Assembly: GCF_900112335.1 (NCBI RefSeq)
Contig: NZ_FOLG01000014.1
Location: 1 to 64,000, forward strand
DNA: 64,000 nucleotides
Direction: 5' to 3'
Origin: Tropicimonas isoalkanivorans
GTDB lineage: Bacteria; Pseudomonadota; Alphaproteobacteria; Rhodobacterales; Rhodobacteraceae
Shown here one piece after another: positions 24,646 to 31,702 of this stretch. The notes beneath the pieces are model-generated. The model worked only from the letters and a program-made list of their open reading frames with translations. It made no database searches and was not told the origin of the DNA. A program made the translations under genes and the position numbers. Every line of letters begins with the position of its first letter. Position 1 is the stretch's first letter.

Positions 24646-25632
24646 ATGAAGACGAGACAGCTTGGCGCGAACGGGTTTGAAGTGAGCGAAGTGGGGCTGG
24701 GCTGCTGGCAGCTCGGTGCCGACTGGGGGTCGGGCGTGGCGCGCGATATCGGTCTGGAAATCCTGACCACCGCCGCCACTCACGGCGTGAGCTTCTTCGA
24801 TACAGCGGATGTCTACGGAGCGGGCCGAAGCGAAGACCTGATCGGGCAGTTCCTCAAGCATTGGGACGGCGATCCGATCCGCGTGGCCACCAAGTTCGGC
24901 CGTGGCCCGGACGTCTACCCCGACGGCTACACCGAAGATGCGTTGCGGCGCGGCGTGGACGCCTCCCGTGAACGGCTGGGCGTGGAGGCACTGGACCTGG
25001 TGCAACTCCACTGCATACCGTCGGAGGTGATGCGGAAGGGCGATATCTTCGACTGGCTGCGTGCGCTGCAACAGGAAGGCGCGATCCGGCATTTCGGCGC
25101 CAGCGTGGAGACCGTCGATGACGGGTTGATGTGCCTGCAGCAGGACGGGCTGCTGTCGCTGCAGGTGATCTTCAATCTGTTCCGCCAGAAACTCGTCACC
25201 GAGCTTTTGCCCCAGGCGGAGGCGAAGGGCGTGGGCATCATCGTGCGGCTGCCGCTGGCCAGCGGCGTTCTGAGCGGAAAGTTCACCGCAGAGACGACGT
25301 TCGCGGAGAAGGACCACCGCAACTTCAACCGCGACGGCGCGGCGTTTAATGTTGGCGAGACGTTCGCTGGCCTGCCCTTCGAGAAGGCCGTGGAATTGGC
25401 CGAGGCCCTCAAGGGCATGTTGCCGTCCGGATTGACGCTGGCCAAGATGGCGCAGCGGTGGATTCTCGACCATCCCGCCGTGTCCACCATCATTCCGGGA
25501 GCCTCCGCGCCTGACCAGATCCTGCGCAATTCGGCAGCGTCCGACGTGGCGCCGTTGCCGAAGGCGCTGCACGCGAAACTGACCGAGTTCTACGAGGAAC
25601 AGGTCAAGGATCACATTCGCGGCGCGTACTGA
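24646..25632 (+). CDS. Aldo/keto reductase
   Basis: A 328-residue NAD(P)H-dependent oxidoreductase. The catalytic tetrad is visible: Asp and Tyr in FFDTADVYGAGRSE, Lys in VATKFGRG and His in LVQLHCIPS; the coenzyme region is STIIPGASAPDQI. GGGAGG stands 5 bases before the ATG. It follows the MaoC-PTA gene by 161 bases on the same strand. Substrate unknown; it is a different subgroup from the one at 15.3 kb. Confidence 0.92.
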   Translation: MKTRQLGANGFEVSEVGLGCWQLGADWGSGVARDIGLEILTTAATHGVSFFDTADVYGAGRSEDLIGQFLKHWDGDPIRVATKFGRGPDVYPDGYTEDALRRGVDASRERLGVEALDLVQLHCIPSEVMRKGDIFDWLRALQQEGAIRHFGASVETVDDGLMCLQQDGLLSLQVIFNLFRQKLVTELLPQAEAKGVGIIVRLPLASGVLSGKFTAETTFAEKDHRNFNRDGAAFNVGETFAGLPFEKAVELAEALKGMLPSGLTLAKMAQRWILDHPAVSTIIPGASAPDQILRNSAASDVAPLPKALHAKLTEFYEEQVKDHIRGAY

Positions 25633-25642
25633 GGCGGAGGAT

Positions 25643-25716
25643 GGGGGCTGTCTGCCCCCACGCCTTCCGGACGAGGTCCGGAAGGCTCCCCCGAGGATAT
25701 TTCGGGACACAAGAAG
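25643..25716 (+). repeat. Dispersed hairpin-plus-tail repeat, copy A
   Basis: Two hairpins (GGGGGC/GCCCCC at 25643-25659; a perfect 11-base stem with arms 25662-25672 and 25676-25686) are followed by a conserved tail, GAGGATATTTCGGGACAC plus AAGAAG (25693-25716). The tail recurs at 42531, 53512 and 60955. This copy lies between convergent genes, so the hairpins may also serve as terminator. Confidence 0.75.
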
Positions 25717-25723
25717 CCGCGTG

Positions 25724-26779
25724 TCAGAGCGCGGCGAAGCCGTGGATCAGTTGCCGCAAGCCGAACCAGGCGCCGGTGATGATGGCGGCGAGCGTCAGCG
25801 GCGCGGAGAAGGCCAGGAGCGAGAAGGCGGACAAGCCCTGCCCGACGGAACAGCCCACGGCGACCGCCCCACCGACGCCCATGAGGGCCGCGCCCAGGAT
25901 CTGCCGGCGCAACTCGCGTGGGTCGTCACAGGCCTCCCAGCGGAAATGGCCCTTGCGGAGGCTGCCGATGAAGGCGCCGCAGAGGACGCCCGCGACGGAG
26001 CCCACACCGAAGTTAAGCTTCATGCCCGACGCAAGCATCAGGTAGAGGACGGTGTCCCCCAGCGGCGCTGAGAAGGTGTGGCTTTCGACAGGAACTGCGT
26101 CGAAGCTACGGTTTGCCACGAGAGTGGTTCCAGCCCAGCCCGAGACGATCGCCAGCCCCACCACCGTGCCCCAGAGCACCGCTTTCCGATTGGAACGCAT
26201 CCGTACCGGTGCGAGCGCGGCGGCGAGTATGGCCGCGCCGATGGCGAAGCCGACGGCGGCAGGCGGCAGGCCAATGGAGCCGCCCAGCAGGTGGGCGAAA
26301 CCGGCCGGTGCGTGCGCGCCGAGAAGGTCTTCGGGAAAGACCGCGACCCGCACCGCGGCGAAGGGGCCCGAGATCGCAGCGTATGCGGAGATCGCCATTA
26401 CCAGAACGATGACGAAGGCCCGCATATCGCCGCCACCGAGCCGCGCCAGGACGCCATAGCCACAGTTGCCCGCCAGTGCCATGCCATAGCCAAAGAGCAG
26501 CCCGCCCGCGGCATGCGCAAGCGGATTCCAGCCGCGGTTGAGATAGAAACTCTCCGTGGGCTCGATCAGACCAACGCCCGCCAGTCCGAACGTACCCATC
26601 ACCGCAACACCGAGGGCGACCGCCCACATGCGCATGCGAATGTCGGACTGTCCGTAGAGTGCGTCCTCGATCGCGCCAAGCGTGCAGAACCGCCCAATGC
26701 GGGCCGCGAGACCCAGGGCCAACCCGCCGGCAAAGCCCAGCAGCGCGACGAGCACCGCGTCGTCCAGAAACTCGCCCAT
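25724..26779 (-). CDS. YeeE/YedE-family sulfur-compound transporter (SoxT-like)
   Basis: A 351-residue inner-membrane protein with about nine or ten hydrophobic segments. Conserved Cys of the thiosulfate-transporter family occur in RIGRFCTLGAIED, GNCGYG and VGCSVGQG. Related proteins (YeeE/TsuA) import thiosulfate, and in sox clusters such a gene is called soxT. It lies 59 bases downstream of soxR on the same strand, so it is probably in a soxSRT transcript. Likely role: bringing a sulfur species into the cytoplasm, possibly as part of SoxR signalling; the direction is not shown by sequence. Confidence 0.88.
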   Translation of the reverse strand: MGEFLDDAVLVALLGFAGGLALGLAARIGRFCTLGAIEDALYGQSDIRMRMWAVALGVAVMGTFGLAGVGLIEPTESFYLNRGWNPLAHAAGGLLFGYGMALAGNCGYGVLARLGGGDMRAFVIVLVMAISAYAAISGPFAAVRVAVFPEDLLGAHAPAGFAHLLGGSIGLPPAAVGFAIGAAILAAALAPVRMRSNRKAVLWGTVVGLAIVSGWAGTTLVANRSFDAVPVESHTFSAPLGDTVLYLMLASGMKLNFGVGSVAGVLCGAFIGSLRKGHFRWEACDDPRELRRQILGAALMGVGGAVAVGCSVGQGLSAFSLLAFSAPLTLAAIITGAWFGLRQLIHGFAAL

Positions 26780-26838
26780 CCGCAGCCCTCCCCAGCTGGT
26801 TCGCCGGGCGCGCGGTTCAGCCGCGTTTCTTCACCGGC

Positions 26839-27192
26839 CTAGCAGGCGTTGTCGTCCTTGCAGAACAATTCGTAAACGACCTCGAGTATCTTGCGGGGGC
26901 GGTCGTCCGTCAAGGAGTAGTAGATCGTCTTGCCATCCCGCCGGGGCTGAACGAGGCCTTCGAGCCGGAGGCGGGAAAGCTGCTGCGAAACAGCGGCCTG
27001 ACGCGCGGAGAGCAGGTTCTCCAACTCCGTCACGGACTTTTCGCCCGTCACGAGGTGGCAGAGAATCATGAGGCGGCCCTCGTGGCTGATCGCCTTGAGG
27101 AAGTTGGACGCCGTGGTCGCCTTGGAGACGATCTGGTCGATCTCCTCCTCGCTGGTCCGCTCGTCGATGACGGGAAGTCCCATGTCGTTCAT
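26839..27192 (-). CDS. soxR: ArsR-family sulfur-responsive repressor SoxR
   Basis: A 117-residue winged-helix repressor (ArsR fold; recognition helix region SARQAAVSQQLSRLRLEGL) of sox genes. Cys45 (LMILCHL) and Cys111 (ELFCKD) are 66 residues apart, the same spacing as the persulfide-sensing Cys pair of SqrR; a third Cys is the last residue. Start: ATG 27192 gives the typical length. A longer frame begins at ATG 27369, overlapping the soxS stop, and would add 59 residues of low-complexity sequence; I consider it less likely but cannot exclude it. It probably represses divergent soxS and soxV and the soxX promoter until a persulfide signal appears. Confidence 0.88.
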   Translation of the reverse strand: MNDMGLPVIDERTSEEEIDQIVSKATTASNFLKAISHEGRLMILCHLVTGEKSVTELENLLSARQAAVSQQLSRLRLEGLVQPRRDGKTIYYSLTDDRPRKILEVVYELFCKDDNAC

Positions 27193-27361
27193 GTCTCTAT
27201 AGTCCGGTTCGCAGATCCCAAAGTTGCACCTTAGGGCCGAGATTTCAATCCGATCCCCGTCGGCGGCGCCGTGTTTGCCCGTTTCCGGTGCGGATACGCC
27301 GCCTTTTCTGGCGTTTTCGTCCGCGAGGCCGTCCGCCTTGACAGACCGGGGAGGGGGCTGC

Positions 27362-27742
27362 TCAGCCATCGGCCGCAGTGCCGAAGTCCGTATGCTCCTG
27401 CAGCAACCGCTGCACGAGACCCCAGAAGAAGTCCTCCCCCGGGTAGCCCTCGAGCCGCGCTAGTTCACGATCGTCTTCGTCTACGAGGATGAAGGTTGGG
27501 GTGAAGAGCACCCGCCGCTCCAGGTGCAGTGTCTCCATCTCTTTCGCCTTGAGGTCCACGCGGCGCAACGGCGCATAGGCGCCTTCCGGTGTCTTCGGAT
27601 AGATCGGCCCGATTTCGGCATTCCACTGCGCGCAATAACTGCACCCGACACGTTCGACCATGACGAGTTCCACCGCCCATCCGGGGAAGGTGGAGAGTGC
27701 CAGGACCAGGCCTGAGAGCAGGATGCGGAGACTTCCGATCAT
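27362..27742 (-). CDS. soxS: Periplasmic thioredoxin-like protein SoxS
   Basis: A 126-residue protein with an N-terminal signal peptide (residues 1 to about 23) and a thioredoxin-like active site CSYC (residues 34-37). The cis-Pro loop is LFTPTFI. In Paracoccus, SoxS keeps the sulfur carrier SoxYZ reduced and active. It is divergent from soxV with 78 bases between the start codons, as in other sox clusters, and is followed by soxR. Confidence 0.9.
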   Translation of the reverse strand: MIGSLRILLSGLVLALSTFPGWAVELVMVERVGCSYCAQWNAEIGPIYPKTPEGAYAPLRRVDLKAKEMETLHLERRVLFTPTFILVDEDDRELARLEGYPGEDFFWGLVQRLLQEHTDFGTAADG

Positions 27743-27820
27743 CGGATTTTTCGGCTGATTGACGGATCACATTCTCCTAACATAATATGATTGTACAAAC
27801 GGGACAAGGGAGGCAACGCG
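27743..27820. promoter_or_regulatory. soxS/soxV divergent promoter region
   Basis: Only 78 bases separate the two starts. An AT-rich core contains ATTC (27771-27774), then 8 bases and TAAT, an imperfect form of the ATTC-N8-GAAT palindrome found before soxX. CATAATATG (27781-27789) is itself symmetrical. In Paracoccus pantotrophus, SoxR binds the equivalent region, so an operator here is likely; the exact site is my guess. Confidence 0.5.
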
Positions 27821-28555
27821 ATGCCCGAAGTCACTTGGGCGGGCGCCTTCGCCGCGGGCCTTCTGTCCTTCCTGTCGCCGTGCATCCTGCCGATCGTGCC
27901 GTTCTACCTCAGCTATCTGGCCGGGGTGGGAATGAATCAGATCACGGCAGAGGAAGAGGTGCCGGCAGGTGTGCGCCGGCGGGCCGTGATGTCGGCCCTG
28001 TTCTTTTCGGCCGGTATTCTGACGATTTTCATGGCGTTGGGGGCGTCGGCCTCCGCGTTTGGATCTCTCGTCAACGAGTACATGGGCGTCCTGCGGATCG
28101 TCGCGGCTGTCATCATCGTGGCGATGGGCCTGCATTTTCTCGGGATCATCCGCATCGGGTTTCTTTACCGCCAGTTTCGGGCGGATGCAGGGGATACGTC
28201 GAACGTATCTTTGGCTGGCGCCTACGTGATCGGGCTGGCTTTCGCTTTCGGCTGGACGCCCTGCGTGGGCCCGGTGCTCGCGGCGATCCTGCTGACGGTG
28301 GCTACGGACGGGGGCGGCATGGGGCAGGGGGCTGCCATGCTCTTCGTGTATGGGCTCGGGATGACGTTGCCCTTCGTGATCGCGGCACTGTTCATCGGGC
28401 CGTTCATGCGGTGGATGAAGGGATTCCGACGGCACCTTCCCACGGTCGAGAAGGCCATGGGGGTGTTGTTGATCGCGTTCGGCGTCTTGATCGGGACCAA
28501 CTCGGTCAACCTTATTGCCGAATGGATGCTGAATTACATGCCGGCCGTCGGTTGA
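27821..28555 (+). CDS. soxV: Membrane thiol-disulfide transporter SoxV (CcdA-like)
   Basis: A 244-residue inner-membrane protein of the CcdA/DsbD family with six hydrophobic segments. It moves electrons from cytoplasmic thioredoxin to periplasmic SoxW. The redox Cys pair is in LSPCILPIVPF (first segment) and WTPCVGPVL (fourth). I chose the ATG at 27821 with GGGAGG seven bases upstream; the frame upstream to 27791 adds nothing. It is the first gene of the rightward sox transcript, 31 bases before soxW. Confidence 0.93.
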   Translation: MPEVTWAGAFAAGLLSFLSPCILPIVPFYLSYLAGVGMNQITAEEEVPAGVRRRAVMSALFFSAGILTIFMALGASASAFGSLVNEYMGVLRIVAAVIIVAMGLHFLGIIRIGFLYRQFRADAGDTSNVSLAGAYVIGLAFAFGWTPCVGPVLAAILLTVATDGGGMGQGAAMLFVYGLGMTLPFVIAALFIGPFMRWMKGFRRHLPTVEKAMGVLLIAFGVLIGTNSVNLIAEWMLNYMPAVG

Positions 28556-28586
28556 GGGCGGCCGGGCCAATTTGGGGAGGACGGAA

Positions 28587-29162
28587 ATGATCAGGAGCTT
28601 TCTGGGGGCCGTGGCGATTCTTTTGCTGTCGGTGCCGTTGGCGCTCGCCGAGATCGGCGATGACGGGCTGCATAAGGAGCCCTGGATGCGCGACACGTTC
28701 AAGGATCTGCGCGAGGATCTTCAGGATGCGAACGCCGAGGGCAAACGGCTGATGCTCATCTTCGAGCAGCGCGGCTGTATCTACTGCAAGAAGATGCACG
28801 AGGAGGTGTTCTCGGACCCCGAGGTCTCGCAATACATCGAGGACAACTTCTTTGTCGTCCAGCTTAACATGCACGGGGCAACGGAGGTCACGGATTTGGA
28901 CGGCGACGTGCTTCCGGAATCGGACATGGCGAGGAAGTGGGGACTGTTGTTCACGCCCCTGATTCTGTTCCTGCCAGAGGAGGTTCCGGAGGACATGCCG
29001 GCGCACCGCGCGGCCGTCGCCACGATGCCCGGAGCCTTCTCGAAAATGACGACGTATGACCTTCTGACCTGGGTGAACGGCAAGCTCTACGAGGTGAATC
29101 CGTCGGAGGATTTCCAACGGTACCACGCCCGTATGATCAAGGAGAGAGGGGGCGAGCAGTAG
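28587..29162 (+). CDS. soxW: Periplasmic thioredoxin SoxW
   Basis: A 191-residue thioredoxin-fold protein with a signal peptide (residues 1 to about 20, ending ALAE). The active site is CIYC in FEQRGCIYCKKMHEE, and the cis-Pro is in LFTPLILF. It receives electrons from SoxV and passes them to periplasmic sox partners. The ATG at 28587 follows GGGGAGG by 6 bases. The next gene, soxX, begins 194 bases downstream, behind a separate regulatory region. Confidence 0.92.
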   Translation: MIRSFLGAVAILLLSVPLALAEIGDDGLHKEPWMRDTFKDLREDLQDANAEGKRLMLIFEQRGCIYCKKMHEEVFSDPEVSQYIEDNFFVVQLNMHGATEVTDLDGDVLPESDMARKWGLLFTPLILFLPEEVPEDMPAHRAAVATMPGAFSKMTTYDLLTWVNGKLYEVNPSEDFQRYHARMIKERGGEQ

Positions 29163-29241
29163 CTTTTTGTCAATCTTCTCGAACGGTTGGAAACATGCTT
29201 GCGCAAAGCCGCTCTGTGAGACCGAACGTTCAAATATCCTA

Positions 29242-29261
29242 AAATTCAAACAAGCGAATTT
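29242..29261. promoter_or_regulatory. Probable SoxR operator, AAATTC-N8-GAATTT
   Basis: A perfect 6-base palindrome with an 8-base spacer, matching the ATTC-N8-GAAT consensus of the SqrR/BigR/SoxR branch of ArsR regulators. It lies in an AT-rich island 95-115 bases before soxX. SoxR is known to bind the soxW-soxX gap in Paracoccus. Nearby are an 8-base palindrome GAACGTTC (29224-29231) and an inverted pair TTGCA-agaa-TGCAA (29266-29279), which may be parts of the same promoter. Confidence 0.65.
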
Positions 29262-29356
29262 GATATTGCAAGAATGCAACTCCGTACGCTACGGTGTGCG
29301 GAGCGATCCGAAAGGAACATCGCTGGCGCCGGGAGGGCGTCGCTACGGGAGGACAT

Positions 29357-29836
29357 ATGAAACGCGCATTCACAGCGGCCTGTGCCGCCACGATTCTGGC
29401 TCTGCCCGTCACGGCGGAGACCATCGCTCCGGGGGACGTCACCTATGAAGACGGTGCCGTATCCACGTCGCTGACCGGGGTTCCCGGCAACCCCGAGGAG
29501 GGGGCCATCGTGATGGGGACGAAGTCCATCGGCAACTGCGTCTCGTGTCACGAGATCGGTGCGCTTGCTGACGTGCCCTGGCAGGGAAACATCGGTCCCG
29601 CTCTCGATGGTGTCGCGGATCGTTGGAGCGAGGCCGAGATCCGCGGCATCGTGGCCAACGCCAAGATGACCTACGACGGCTCGATGATGCCCTCCTTCTA
29701 CAAGGTGAGCGACTTCATTCGGCCGGGAATCGGCTTCACCACCAAGCCGCTGGCGCCCGAAGACGTGGAGCCGCTGCTGACCGCCCAGCAGATCGAAGAT
29801 GTCGTCGCGTTCCTCGTGACGCTGAAGGAAGAGTAA
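29357..29836 (+). CDS. soxX: Cytochrome c SoxX
   Basis: Mono-haem c-type subunit of the SoxAX complex, which oxidatively joins thiosulfate to the SoxY cysteine. It is 159 residues with a signal peptide (1 to about 20). The haem site is CVSCH (residues 61-65), and the distal Met is probably in GSMMPSFYKV (108-117). The ATG at 29357 follows GGGAGG by 4 bases; an upstream GTG at 29294 lacks support. It opens the structural sox genes. Confidence 0.95.
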   Translation: MKRAFTAACAATILALPVTAETIAPGDVTYEDGAVSTSLTGVPGNPEEGAIVMGTKSIGNCVSCHEIGALADVPWQGNIGPALDGVADRWSEAEIRGIVANAKMTYDGSMMPSFYKVSDFIRPGIGFTTKPLAPEDVEPLLTAQQIEDVVAFLVTLKEE

Positions 29837-29880
29837 GGACCTGTGGGCCGTATTTCGTCCCGCCAACCAAGGAGACAGAG

Positions 29881-30297
29881 ATGAAATTCTCACGACGCGA
29901 GACGCTGGCCATGGGCCTCGGCGCCGCCGCGATCGGCTTTATGCCGTTCCGTGTGAACGCTTCTGCCGATGATGCAATTGCCGCCTTTACCGGCGGTGCC
30001 GAAATGGGTGAGGGCGGGATCACCCTGACCGCCCCCGAAATCGCCGAGAACGGCAACACGGTGCCGATCTCCGTCGACGCCCCCGGCGCCGCTGCGATCC
30101 TTGTGATCGCGACCGGCAACCCGACCCCGGGCGTGGCCGAGTTCAAGTTCGGCGAGCTGGCCGGCAGCCAGTCCGCCTCCACCCGCATCCGCCTTGCCGG
30201 CACGCAGGACGTGCTCGCCATTGCCAAGATGGCCGACGGCAGCTTCGCCAAGGCGTCCTCGACCGTGAAGGTCACCATCGGCGGCTGCGGCGGCTGA
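29881..30297 (+). CDS. soxY: Sulfur carrier subunit SoxY
   Basis: A 138-residue protein carrying all Sox intermediates on the Cys of its C-terminal swinging arm: the protein ends in GGCGG, the family signature. The N-terminus holds a twin-arginine signal (SRRETLAMG), so it is exported folded, together with SoxZ. AAGGAGA stands before the ATG. soxZ follows 20 bases downstream. Confidence 0.97.
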   Translation: MKFSRRETLAMGLGAAAIGFMPFRVNASADDAIAAFTGGAEMGEGGITLTAPEIAENGNTVPISVDAPGAAAILVIATGNPTPGVAEFKFGELAGSQSASTRIRLAGTQDVLAIAKMADGSFAKASSTVKVTIGGCGG

Positions 30298-30317
30298 GCT
30301 TATAGGAGACACCCAGA

Positions 30318-30647
30318 ATGGCTAAAGGCGTCAAACCCCGCGTCAAGGTCCCGAAATCGGCGGCTGCCGGCGACGTGATCACGATCAAGACCTTGATCTC
30401 GCACCCGATGGAGTCGGGGCAGCGCAAGGACAGCGACGGAAACCTCATCCCGCGCTCGATCATCAACCGCTTCACCTGCGACTTCAACGGAACCAACGTC
30501 ATCGACGTGACGATGGAACCGGCGATCTCCACGAACCCCTATTTCGAGTTCGAGGCGACGGTGCCGGAAGCGGGCGAATTCAAGTTCACCTGGTACGACG
30601 ACGACGGCTCCGTCTACGAGGACAGCAAGCCGATTTCGATCGGCTGA
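30318..30647 (+). CDS. soxZ: Sulfur carrier subunit SoxZ
   Basis: A 109-residue immunoglobulin-like partner of SoxY. Family features include KTLISHPMESGQRKD near residue 24 and the beta strands ending FTWYDDDGSVYE. It has no signal peptide, as expected for a protein co-exported with Tat-dependent SoxY. GGAGA stands before the ATG. Confidence 0.97.
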   Translation: MAKGVKPRVKVPKSAAAGDVITIKTLISHPMESGQRKDSDGNLIPRSIINRFTCDFNGTNVIDVTMEPAISTNPYFEFEATVPEAGEFKFTWYDDDGSVYEDSKPISIG

Positions 30648-30727
30648 TCCTCGCAGGGAGGCTGCAGGAGTGCCTGTCCCGGCGTCGAACGACCGGGGCG
30701 GGATTATCCAGAGGGAGGACAATAGAT

Positions 30728-31585
30728 ATGAGATTCAAGGCAATGACGGCGTTCGCCGGTGCGCTTGCCATCTCCGCCGTCGGAGCCGCGAACGCCGAGC
30801 CGGTCGATGACGAACTGGTGATCAACGAGGATGTCGAGATCGTCACCAAGACCGACGCGCCTGAGCACATGGAATACATCGACGAAGTCATGTCGGGCTG
30901 GTTGTTTCGCGAGGACGACACCCGCGACATGCAACGCGACGATTTCGACAATCCGGGTATGCTCGGAGTCGAGGCCGCCATGGAGACGTGGGACGAGGTC
31001 GATGGCACCGCTGGCAAGGCCTGCTCCGATTGTCACGGTACGATCGACGAGGCTCAACTCGCCGGTGCGCGCGCGGTCTATCCGAAGTGGAACGAGAACG
31101 CGGGCGAGGTCTGGACCATCGAGACGGCCATGAATGCCTGCCGCACGGAACGCATGGGTGCCGAAGCCTGGGACTATAACGGCTCCGACATGATCAACAT
31201 GTCGGCCCTTATGTCCTATCTCTCCCGCGGGATGCCGATGAACGTGGCCATCGACGGCCCGGCAGCCGAGACCTGGGAGAAGGGCAAGGAGATCTACTAC
31301 ACCCGCTATGGCCAACTGGAGCTCGCCTGCGCGAACTGCCACGAGGACCATTACGGCGACATGATCCGCGCCGACCATCTGAGCCAGGGCCAGAGCAACG
31401 GCTTTCCCGCCTACCGCTTGAAGGACGCCAAGCTCGTGGGGCTTCATAACCGCTTCAAGGGTTGTATCCGCGACACCCGTGCGGAGCCCTTCGCGATCGG
31501 CAGCCCGGAGTTCGTGGCTCTCGAGCTCTACGTTGCGTCACGTGGCAACGGCCTTTCGGTCGAAGGCCCGTCGGTCCGCAACTAA
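30728..31585 (+). CDS. soxA: Di-haem cytochrome c SoxA
   Basis: Catalytic subunit of SoxAX, 285 residues with a signal peptide (1 to about 23). Two haem sites: CSDCH (99-103) and CANCH (201-205). The active-site Cys ligand, which carries a persulfide in the known enzymes, is Cys246 in FKGCIRDTRAE; Cys138 in NACRTERMG is the likely ligand of the other haem. This is the di-haem type of Paracoccus and Rhodovulum. A strong terminator hairpin starts 8 bases after the stop. Confidence 0.96.
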   Translation: MRFKAMTAFAGALAISAVGAANAEPVDDELVINEDVEIVTKTDAPEHMEYIDEVMSGWLFREDDTRDMQRDDFDNPGMLGVEAAMETWDEVDGTAGKACSDCHGTIDEAQLAGARAVYPKWNENAGEVWTIETAMNACRTERMGAEAWDYNGSDMINMSALMSYLSRGMPMNVAIDGPAAETWEKGKEIYYTRYGQLELACANCHEDHYGDMIRADHLSQGQSNGFPAYRLKDAKLVGLHNRFKGCIRDTRAEPFAIGSPEFVALELYVASRGNGLSVEGPSVRN

Positions 31586-31593
31586 CTGTTCAG

Positions 31594-31626
31594 CCCCGCA
31601 CAGGCGTCGGCTTGTGCGGGGTTTTT
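31594..31626 (+). terminator. Intrinsic terminator between soxA and soxB
   Basis: A perfect 9-base stem (CCCCGCACA at 31594-31602, TGTGCGGGG at 31613-31621) with a 10-base loop, followed directly by five T. This is a textbook rho-independent terminator inside the sox gene series, so soxB onwards depends on read-through or its own promoter in the 76 bases before soxB. Confidence 0.85.
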
Positions 31627-31702
31627 CCGATATGAAACATTCAATTTGGCGCATGTTTGCCCTCCGGTCAGACGCCTCGCGCCGACACGAGGATAGAATC
31701 GC

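Noticed and set aside
27193-27369. N-terminal extension of SoxR by 59 residues
   Set aside because: Low-complexity sequence without resemblance to ArsR proteins; the ATG at 27192 gives the usual length. The overlap of ATG 27369 with the soxS stop keeps it possible.
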